Source: Grifola frondosa (taxonomy: Eukaryota; Basidiomycota; Agaricomycetes; Polyporales; Grifolaceae). From it: a stretch of 64,000 nt of DNA. Shown here piece by piece: positions 45,472 to 55,570 of this stretch. Within the stretch, counting starts at the first letter, position 1. The number at the start of each line of letters is the position of its first letter. The notes under the pieces are model-generated. The model searched no databases. It saw only the letters and a list, made by a program, of their open reading frames with translations, and was not told the origin of the DNA. The stretch covers positions 744,001 through 808,000 of the forward strand of contig LUGG01000003.1 of the NCBI GenBank assembly GCA_001683735.1, written 5' to 3'. A program made the translations under genes and the position numbers.

Positions 45472-48400
45472 CTAGACATTGAGGGGACGCGGAGTGGGGG
45501 ACAGGATTTCCGAGTTTGGTCGAGTTCCTATAGGAGAAGCCGGACTAGTCTTGGGAACCGCTGCAGACATAGACTGACGCCGCGAGGGATGATGAATCTT
45601 CAGTTCATCCAAGGAGATACCTAGCATTTCACACAGCTCCTTCTGTGCTTGAATCATCGCTCGATATCAGATGTGGGAGATTCTGGGGGAATGTTAGTAA
45701 TTGTACGAAATATGAATTAAACGTGCACGAACCCATCGAACTACGAGTGGGCAAATCAGCCGTCACGATGCCCAAGGGCGTTCGCGTTGGGATGGGCGGT
45801 ACGGGCGGGATATCTTCGAAACCAGATGAACGCATGTTGGGTGAAGCTGATGCCGCGGCGCTGTTCCGGTGACTGCTACTAATGGACGAACGCTGACTAC
45901 GCCTGTGCATCGAGGCACGTAAACCAGCCTTGGAAGCGCGCTGACTGTTTTTCCTCGCCACCAAAACTCGACTAGAGCGACGACTAGATGTCATAGTGCT
46001 TGATTGTTCAGTCGGAATACGGTCTGTGAAGTCGTCAAATTCTTGAGCAACCTCTTGGGCTTCTTTCCATGCTTCGTCCCTTTCGGCCTCCAGTGTCGCC
46101 ACATGATCTCGCAGCTTCTGGACTTCTCCGACTTGCTTCACGAAGCTTGAATTCAGCTTGCGCAGGGCCATCGCTAGAGCGCTTCTACAATGTACGTCGC
46201 GTAAGTGGGTGAGCTGACCGAGCTGGTCCGTGACGCTATACAGCTCTTCCGAGATGAAATCGAGGTTGTCGGAAATCTCAGATAGCTCCTCCAACATGCG
46301 TATTGTAGTTGCTTGATCAGAGAATTCGCCCCCTCGGCAAACGATCTCAGAGATCCGAGTAGTGTCTTCTTTTTCCGCACACCCAACTTGTACCTGAGTC
46401 TTAGATCGGCACTCAACGTCTCTAGGCGCGCCACCTCTTCAGGAAGCGCGACGTTCAACGTATCGACCGGCAGAATGCGTATTGCAGAGGGCTCGGCAGA
46501 CTGCTTGATGGCCGTTGACACGAGGTGTTGCAACTGCTGGGAGGTGAAAGTCCACTGTGCGGCTTCCATCGTCAGACCACGGAAGTTGACCCGAGTGTTT
46601 TGGAATCTAGGCATTGCCATGGGGAAGAAAGATGACTTCAGCGCAGAGCTGCTGCCGCCGCTTGTGGTCGAGACAGATCCCGCTCGCGCGCGTGCAGCAG
46701 CGGGTCCGAAGCTTGGCTTTCGTGGGCCAGCTGGGAGGGGTGGACGAACCCGAGCGGGACGTGGACTGGACGATGACTCAGAGTAGGCAGCCCGGTGCGA
46801 CAGTAAAGGAGACGGCATAGGTGCAGAAATAGAACCTAGGTCAGTGGGCCTTGAAAGAGGGCTAGGCCTTCGCACATTCTCCGCATAAGGCGGTGGTGGA
46901 TTCTCTAGCATGATCTGTGAATCGCGAGCGTTGACCGCCGGAGGCGGTGATGGCGGTAACGGTACTGATGACGGCGGCGGAGAGGGAAGTGGCGACAACG
47001 ACCTCTTCAAGGGGATGGAACTGTGCGACGCGGCACCACGGGACGCGTCTAGGGGATCAGGCCGGGACTTCCTGCGCTCCGACAGCATCGATAAGCTGAC
47101 ATCACTCTCCGATGCCGACCGCGTCACGGATAGAGCTGCGTTCGACGATAGATCAAAAGTCGGAGCATATGATGACGGAGGCGAGCGAGCGACCGGCTCA
47201 TCAGGTGGCATGGCGCGTAACTGTAGCGGGGGCGTGGCCTGAGCTGCCTTTCCCGAGTCCGCCGCTGATGTCGCCGCCGAGGTAACAGACCTCCGATTCT
47301 CCTCCCTCGAGTATGCGGACTCTGCAGCTTCGTCCGTTGAGCGACTTATTTTCGAGGTTCTGCGTGACTGAGGCTCGGGAGAGGAGGAATAGGAAACTGC
47401 TCGAGTTTCCTCGATAGCCGCTAACGGGCGCGGAGCCAACGGCGCGTCTTCCATCGCAGAGTCCAACACCGCACTGTTCATCTGTGGACTATGTCCGTAC
47501 GCACCCTCCGCAGTGAGCGGAGGAGTCGGGGGTATACGAGGAACCGTTGTGGCGCGCTGACGTATCTTCGCACCTCTTGATACATTGTGTTCCAAGCTGG
47601 TTCGTGCGGGAGGAGGGGACACCGCAAAGCCCGCAGACCATGGACTGAATGCATTCGGCGTCTCCGGAAACGTCTGACGATTCGTAGAGGCGGATGACAA
47701 CGAATCCCCGCTCGAAGTGTCTTGTGGACTAGGGACAGCTGCATCGTCCGACCCGTTGGATAGCGCAAGGGGTGGTGGCCCAGCACCAGCTCACGAGTCA
47801 GAATTGTTGGCGCGACGGGGAACATGAAATCTAGAAGATCTGGCGAATCTACGGGAGTATCCTCGGACGTCCGAATGGATGCAGGAGCAGCGGGCACAGA
47901 TAATTTCGATCGCATGTCATTCTCTGACGGTAGACGCGGCGACTGCAACAACGTTGACTGAGATGGTCGTTCTCCTATGGGCAGGAGGGCAGTGGTGCGG
48001 GAGGTGGTGCTGCTGCGAGCGGCATTTGACTCTGATATTGCACGCGACATAGCGAAAGATCTTGAACCTCCTGGTACAAAAGCTCCGAAGACCTCATCGT
48101 ACCAGGCATGGGTGAACCCGACCTTTCGAAATTAGCGAGAGAAAGCGTGCTCTTCGTGATGCTGTTCGATCTTGGCTTATTTGGTGTGAGCTTCTCTCGA
48201 TCACCACTCGACGCGGGTTCGGTACCAGCACGTCGATGCATCGAACCTTCCGCCGCTCCCGCCGACGACCCACTCACGCTGGCACTATCTTCCGTCGCAC
48301 TCGCATTACGTTGAGAATTCACCAACGAACGGCTGGACGAATTGAGCTGGTTTTGCGGGATCATTAGGGGGGTATTCGGAACAGACGGTGGAGGTGATGA

Positions 48401-49614
48401 TGCTTCGGAGATGGGGGATATGGGTGGCAATGCAACTTGCTGCTCCTTTGGCAGGCGGCTGAGGCTGCGCGGCCGCCGCAGCGATGGGGACTCGGCATCC
48501 GGTAGAGTAACATTGTCGCGCGGGTCTAGTGATACGGATTTCCGATGACTTCCACTTGCTGCAGCACTATCTATGTTCTGTCCAAAGTTCCCACGCGATG
48601 GCATTGGTGGGAGGGGAGGTACAGATGACGAACGTGTCGTTGCTGGCGAGCTCGCCCCAGTGGTACTGGAGCTGCTCCTGTAGCCATACGGGGAATTGAT
48701 GAATGGGTGCTCGCCGCGAGGGAGGGTCGCAGAGTCCTGGCGTGTGATACCAGATTTATAGCGAGATGACCGGGACTCACTAGACAGGACGAAAGAACTG
48801 GCAAGCGCACCCGCAAGCGTTGTGCCAGACACTGCGGAAGAGATGTCGTCTGTGAGAGCCGATTCCGGTGTTCTCGGACGACTGCCTTCTTGGGCTATAG
48901 GAAGCAACAGCGGGCCGGTCGATGCATCTTCGGTCGTAGAACGCTGAATTTGGATTTTGTCAGCGGTGGGATTATTGGGTATCTTGATCGGAGAGGGTGT
49001 AGGTTTTCGAACAATATGCACGACACCCTGTGCGTAATGTTAGATTTACGTATCACGTTGGATCAAAGTTCTTACATTCTCTGAATTGTCGTCGGAACTC
49101 TGTATCTGCCCTGTGTTGACACTTAATTGCGCTGGCTGGGGGCGTTTGGTGAATGAGGATGATAGGACAGACCATCGATCAAACATACCTGCTGAGTTTC
49201 GGGTTCCTCAACAATGACCGCGTCACTGGAATCATTCAAACCTCCCCGATTCCTGCTACTCGACGCTCCTTCACTGCCATTCTTGTTCCCATTCGGCAAG
49301 GATACATTACGCTTGGGAGGCGTGCGGTTGTCTGTGCCAAGCACGGTAGGTGGGAACCACTCTGAAATGGGTTCAGAAGGGTGGAACTCGAGCTGGACGC
49401 GAGGAGACGACGCGGTGGAACGGTCGATGCTGTGTGAATGCTCACGGGCATTGCTCGATTGGAGATTCCGCACACCCTTCTCATTGATGTCCACAATCTC
49501 TGGGGACGCGAACGAGGCAGGAGATGGTGGTGCCGGCGACGGTGCTCGCCTAATCCCAGTGATACCAGTGATTGCCCTGTGGACCTTTTGTTTGCTGAAC
49601 ACGGAGGAAAACAT
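45472..49614 (-). CDS. Large Ser/Pro-rich protein with C-terminal coiled coil, function unknown
   Basis: The likely start is the ATG at 49614 (MFSSVFSKQKVHRAITGITGIRRAPSP); an ATG 51 nt upstream is also in frame. About 800 residues of low-complexity Ser/Pro/Arg sequence follow, with proline tracts such as SPLPSPPPSSVPLPPSPPPAV. The conserved-looking part is the C-terminal coiled coil: LPEEVARLETLSADLRLRYKLGVRKKKTLLGSLRSFAEG, then TIRMLEELSEISDNLDFISEELYSVTDQLGQL and QVGEVQKLRDHVATLEAERDEAWKEAQEVAQEF. The end is an LDELKIHHPS motif and TPRPLNV. An intron of 56 nt (about 47735-47790) joins TILT to PVPSPQD. The frame breaks once at the run of five C at 46329-46333, where one added base gives FAEGGEFSDQATTIRM. 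Another break is near 48,050. A scaffold role at the cell cortex would fit but is a guess. Confidence 0.65.
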
Positions 49615-50756
49615 CGCAGAACAACCTGGCACGAAAGGAACTACGAGAGCTAGACATAAAGACACGGCAGCGTCAGTTGCCTGGCGGTCGAGGACGCTGG
49701 AGAAGATGAGTCAGAGAGGGAAGAGAAACACAGGTCGAAAGTACCATCAATACCTCTTGACGCCGTTGCAACGGCATCATGAGGAACCTCCACATACACC
49801 GCCTGTGACTGGAGTCTAATCTACTTCCGAAACTAAGTTTCAGCCTCCGAAAGCTGTTCTCTTAACTCCGATATCGCACGAAATCCCGATAATATGAGCG
49901 GTACCGCTGCAACTTCCAACGTCCGGCTGGTCTCGCATCATACAAAAATTATGCACTGAAACAGATACACCACGTCTCTGAAATAGAGCAAGAGGGTATT
50001 GCGGTCAACCCGCTATCATGGCGGAGTTTCACAAACAACGTTTACAGCTCTAAACAGGTGAGTTTACCCTAAGACATGATCACATCTGTGTCACTGTCTG
50101 CCGCCACGCAGCAGCCTCATGCTCCCAGATCAAACCTGATCAGGTAGCGTTCTCGAGTACCCGAAATCACGGCTTCGGATTCTGAATCTTCTCGGACCTT
50201 TTCAGGCATACATTGACATCGAAGTAGCGGGATGCCGTTGCCCGGTGCCTTACCACTGAACCGTATGAATACAACTGAGCTAATATCTCTGCCCAATGTG
50301 ACTTACTAGGGCTCCTCTAAATGCTAGTAGGACCAAGTGCTTATTGCAAAACACAACAAAACTGCTGAATTGACAGCATCTACTCGAGGCGATGTCACAA
50401 ATTTATTCATGTTGGACGTGCAATGCCACTCATGATCATTAGATAGCCACTGCTATTTTGGTCTCCGGTCACAGCTCTCCGATCAGGTTTCTCACGGAGA
50501 TCTACATAATGTGATGCGCATTCCGGCCAAGGGTCATACAAGACATACGATCTCGGCGCAATGAGGTGTGGGACGCCATGCACAAGGTAGGAATTAGGTC
50601 GGAATCAACGGCTGTATCGTCACGAGAATCGGGAGTGGCAACATATTGTTCCATGTCACTTGCCTAGCAGAAATCTATTCATCCAGTGGTATACAAGTCA
50701 CCTCCGCGCACGCAGGTCCGGCATGAGAGCATATAAATACTTAACAGAAGCCATGG
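49615..50756. other. Intergenic region, 1.1 kb
   Basis: Lies between the start of the coiled-coil gene and the stop of the DUF6535 gene (both minus). No gene, RNA or repeat was recognised. Confidence 0.4.
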
Positions 50757-52845
50757 TCACTGCTGGCCCATAAACCCGTAAATGCGTTCCAACACCCGCA
50801 TCGCTTGCCTCGCCATATCTGCATCTGGCGTCGCGTAAGTCCTTTCATCCTCCCCTTCGGTGGCGCTGGGATACGTCAGAATCTCGCGTAGCACCTTGAC
50901 CAGTCCAAGTGTGATGATATCACGGTCCCGTATCGCCAGTGCAAGGACTGCCTGACAACACTCGCTCGCATGGATATCGGAGGAAGATAATCCGCTGTTC
51001 TAGATACCGGCAACAAAAAGAAGCTCTCCAGGTCCCGAAGTACTTGGGCCACGGGCTCTTGTATAGCGCAATAGTCTTCAAGAGGCAGGTCTCTTGAGGC
51101 AGTCGCACTGATAATCATATAGCAGGCCTGCATGAACCGATAGGGCGAGTTGTCCAGACGCATTTGCCGACTGTACGCAATAAATGCGGTGATACCTGTG
51201 CAGTAGAATTGGTGAGCATGTTAAGTCGAGTGACAACATATCTCAACGCACGCACATGTTGGACCAATAGATTGAAAGCGGGAAAAGAGTTTCAGCATTA
51301 GATGGAACGATCGCTCGCGCTCAAATGGCGCACTGTTGAGCATACACGCGAGTGTGTCGAAAATCCGCCGGAAGAGTTTACGCGCGTGTAGGTCGGTGGC
51401 CTTTGAAGGTATCGCGCGGATAAGGCGGTGCATGAACATGAGGATGTGACGCTGTGCGGGACTACCGCCTTCCTCGTCTACCTCCTCGTTGATCTTCGAC
51501 AGCATGTCGAGTAACATATGCATCATCGTGATGGTGCCTTTATCCTCGACTTCAGAAAATTCCCAGAATGGGAGACCGTTTATGACCCTGGAGCACGACG
51601 GATGACCATACGATCGAGACACCGCAGAGCGGATGTCAGTTCGATATCTTTCATGCATGGCCGAATGACGGCGTCGAGAAAGGCATCATCCATAAACATT
51701 GCATCTGCACCTGCCAAAGTCGAGCTGTCTAGCGCAGGCGCTAAACTACCGACATGTCCCATTTCACGTTCTTTCCAGCTTGTATATGGCTTGCTGAGGA
51801 ATAAGGGGTGCAGCCAAGCACGAACTGCGTCGGATATCTTCACAGAGATATCGATATTACTGGTAAATGGATCCAGGCCGAACTGCCAGAAATAGCTATA
51901 ACAGTGAGAGGCCAATACGATGATGGAACGCCTAATTGATTGGATGAGTACACAGATAATCCAAGATTGAGGCGACTTGTATGGACAGTCGGCAAAGAGC
52001 GGCGGAAGAAATGTGGTTACGACGGTGAAAGCCATGGCTGCCGCAACGATGACCGTGATGACTGCAGCGACGACGGGATGTAGCGACCATAGAAGGTCCA
52101 GCAATCCAGCGAAGAACAGGACGAGGGCCATTTGCAGCAGAATCGGGAGACAGGCTATTATCTCCGGTACGCGCCATTTGATCATCCCGTCGTAGCGGTA
52201 TTGTCGGATCCGGATGCTCTCGCGAGAGATGTTGGATGCGCCTCCCAAATACTCGCGAAGCCATTGCTTGACAAGTATTCCGAGAGAGGCAGACATAAGG
52301 CTGCATACTAGGCCGGAAAACCAGAACGTATTGATGCGTACAGCTGAGGGAGAGGCGTGGAACGGGCTGGCGGGCCCGAGGCGTGTTTGGGTGGAATTGA
52401 TGAATCCCGCATTTACCGAGAAGCTGTCGAGCTGCGTAGATATTTGCGAGAGGAGCAGTACAACGGCGTTGCCCGTGTCCGCTTGTAGAAGTTGATAAGA
52501 CTCAATGTTGAACGCGGTCAGGATAGCTGAGAAAAGACCGGCCTTCGGAGCATTCCGTTAACGCGCGGTTTACTAGACGCCTCTACCAACTTACAAAAAC
52601 AAGTAGAGTGTCAATTTCCTCCTTCCAGTCCTTAATTACGGTTTCATCGTGATCTCGTAATGCTTTGGCGCAGGTCGACCATGCATCAGAACTGTCCCAA
52701 CCCTGGGTCTGAGACTGCGCAGTACTAGGCAAAGCGCCGGTTTCAAAACGGTTGATGTCCTTCGCCTAGCAATGAAATATCAGCAACTGTAAACCATCGT
52801 GGAGCCTTGCGGCTATTTACCTTCATTGAGGCTAGGCTGTGTCAT
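50757..52845 (-). CDS. DUF6535-domain membrane protein
   Basis: An Agaricomycete-specific membrane family of unknown function. Exons read DHDETVIKDWKEEIDTLLVFAGLFSAILTAFNIESYQLL (first membrane segment), INTFWFSGLVCSLMSASLGILVKQWLREYLGGASNISRESIRIRQYRYDG (the family's hallmark block), then two more membrane segments in VPEIIACLPILLQMALVLFFAGLLDLLWSL and PVVAAVITVIVAAAMAFTVVTTFLPPLFADCPY. A long helical C-terminal region follows and ends ERIYGFMGQQ at 50757. The ATG at 52845 (MTQPSLNE) is a candidate start, but its junction to the next exon is not in phase, so the N-terminus is uncertain. The frame also shifts once near 50,995. Confidence 0.75.
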
Positions 52846-53012
52846 ACTCAAAGGCAACGTTCAGTTCAAACCTAAACGATCTGGCATCAGAAAAATCGGG
52901 AGACGCCGGTATACATAGATGGTACCGATCGCAGTCCCAAAGCATGTGTTGTTATGATACATAAGTATTTGTGATTATCATACAAGAACAAATTTATAAT
53001 ACTCTGACCAAA

Positions 53013-53350
53013 AATTAAAGCGACAAAAAATAATGAGATTGTCCGAGCTTGCATGGTCATAATTGTAGTACATGTTAATATATTGCATGCACTGATGAAA
53101 TAGGTGAAATAGTTGCACCTAATTCACCGTGGATTAAAAGGTCAAAAAATAATGAGATTGTCCGAGCTTGCATGGTCATAATTGTAGTACATGTTAATAT
53201 ATTGCATGCACTGATGAAATAGGTGAAATAGTTGTACCTAATTCACCGTGGATTAAAAAGTCAAAAAATAATGAGATTGTCCGAGCTTGCATGGTCATAA
53301 TTGTAGTACATGTTAACATATTGCATGCACTGATGAAATAGGTAAAATAC
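53013..53350. repeat. 119-bp tandem repeat, about 2.8 copies
   Basis: The word taatgagattgtccgagctt starts at 53031, 53150 and 53269, an exact 119-bp period. Copies differ by only a few bases (for example gttgcacc versus gttgtacc). The unit is AT-rich and non-coding. It lies just upstream of the DUF6535 gene. Confidence 0.95.
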
Positions 53351-53465
53351 TTGATTATAATTGCATGTAGTTGCAGATTATTTTATGCGAACTAAATTAA
53401 GTAATATATATTAATCTTCTCTAATTCTCGAGTTTGTTGTAGATCGTACAGAAACCTCCGCATCG

Positions 53466-54907
53466 CTACTGAACAATACTAGAGAGTATCATGGCTGATG
53501 ATCCCCCTTTAAGGGAAGAACCATGACCAATCCATATTATGAAAATTATATATGGCTGCGTCCCTTGTCTGTCATTGTCTACACAAGAGATCCTGAGCCA
53601 GGCACTGCACCGCGAGCAGTCGTCCCGGATGGTCAAAACGCCCAGCACGCAATCACTGAAATACCAGGACCGGCACCCAAGCGAAGTCGCACGTCCAGCA
53701 GAAACCCGCGAAGAAATCCCTCGCGGCTCCAGTCGCTCGCCTTGGTCCAGAGACACGAGAGCAGGGAGGCGAGGAGGCCGATCGAGCGCGTTATCTGCCG
53801 CCAGCTCCCCCAGGGCAAACGTCCACGAGCGGGTCCAAGCGGTACGTCGCTTGCTGCTGAGGAGCTTGAAGAGGGTATGACGTATCCGGCTCCCTGTTAG
53901 TGAGTTCGAGTTCTATAGTACTGTCCGCAGGACTACGTCGGTCGCGAGACCTTACAGCATACTTGGGCGCTCAACGATGCCGCACACGCGCATGACCCAG
54001 GAGTAGCACGATGATAGTGGCCATGAACAGCGGTAGATATACCGAAAGATAGATCCTGATTTAATCAGAGAGAAGACAGGGGGCGTGTGCGAGAGATGCT
54101 TCGGCAGAATATCAGAGGTAGGCATGAGCGAGAGAAGCTGATATCTACGCCTATGGACCCCCATGGTGATTGAGAAAGACTTGACTATTGCTTGCAAGAC
54201 GGAGAAGATTCGAGACAATTTGGTGCCTTCTGTCGGAGCGATCGTATGGACGTACTCGCAGTAATCATGCTCATCGCCGCTGGGACAGACTTCAGTATAA
54301 CACATTGCAATGGACGAGAGACATTCACCTGAATACAATACAGGACCGCGTGCCCTAGAGCAAAAATTGCAACACCTGAAAACTGAGCGTATTCTGGTAT
54401 CCGAAGCCTGTCCCTTGGCGGATCATCCCTCGCTGGCGACAGGGGCGGCCGTGCGAGCGATACATGCGAGTTTTTTTATTTATTTACCGCTGGGCTGTCT
54501 CGTTTGACATACAGTATGAAGCATCAGGAAAGGTATCTCGCCGCTGATAATCAAAGTATGTAATGGAAAATACAAAGACAGTTGCAGCGCACGCCCAGGC
54601 CCTTCACCACGCCTGGCAACATAGTTGTGGTTAGAAAAATTGAAATAATCAGAAGAATGAACGCACCTTATCGCATGTCGGCCTTCCGTTGAAGCTCGCT
54701 TTGCGACGCTTCACCGGCTTCCTTGCGCAGCGTCTGCACCAAACGTGGGGCCACCGGTTTATCTCGCCAGTATGCTGGCAACGGCGTCGCACCCAGGTGA
54801 AATTGCCACTCCGCAGGCGGCGAGGAAATCTCGTCGCATGAGCGCAGAATGTCGTCGGACAACGGCGGACCTTCCCGCATCGATAGACGACGTTTTCGGC
54901 GCGGCAC
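53466..54907 (-). other. Unresolved region with possible gene remnants
   Basis: Several minus-strand frames look partly coding but no complete model could be built. An ATG at 54907 opens MPRRKRRLSMREGPPLSDDI...AEWQFHLGATPLPAYW, 79 residues. A frame at 53952-54338 ends SCYSWVMRVCGIVERPSML and includes a hydrophobic stretch. A frame at about 53,630-53,830 contains TRSIGLLASLLSCLW. Donor and acceptor sites do not give one clean protein. This may be a diverged or broken membrane-protein gene, or noise. Confidence 0.25.
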
Positions 54908-54972
54908 ATTCTACAAGGGGGTCAGGAAATTCGAAATCGATCGGATATTGGTACTTACCTTTGAGAAGACGG

Positions 54973-55010
54973 ATGTGTGTGTGTATGTATGTGAGAGAGA
55001 GAGACAGAGA
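54973..55010. repeat. Microsatellite, TG-rich then AG-rich
   Basis: gtgtgtgtgtatgtatgtgagagagagagacagag is a compound dinucleotide repeat in non-coding sequence. Confidence 0.85.
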
Positions 55011-55570
55011 TTGCTAGATGTCGATGCGGTGCGTGAACAAGGAACGCGAGAAGGGATATGTGTCTGCAGTTCAATCAAGTTTCCGTGACGATTACTGTGT
55101 GTAAGATGCTCGAACTACGAGGGGCTTTGGTGCGTCGATCTGGAACTCGTGTTGACCTGTTACTGGACATTGACATGAGACTCGAATTTCTTCTCGTTGA
55201 GCTTTCTGTAGTCAGGATGAGGCACGAGTTCCACAATGTACCGTCCAGTGAAATCGCAGCAAAATGCTGTTCATTAGCAGATCCAACATAAATACGACTT
55301 GCAATATATACAGCAGATAGTACACATTGGAGGTAATGATACAAGCCTACACGATGCACAAGGTGTGCTTAGGCCAGGTGTAGCGTAGTCCGACGGATTC
55401 ATAGCCTAAGTTTACCAAAAAATTTTAAAACATTATTTGTAAAACGTAGTTCCTGGACTCACCACGAAGCACTACAGATGTGAAATTCGTCGGCTGACTG
55501 GCGTGCACGTTCCGACATTGCTGGGTGTACACCGCCCGTACACCGTCTTCCACTTCTCTTGGAGACCCCC

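Noticed and set aside
47735..47790. Apparent frameshift after TILTRE in the large coiled-coil gene
   Set aside because: A normal 56-nt intron (GTGAGC...ATGCAG) removes the break and gives TILTPVPSPQD in frame.
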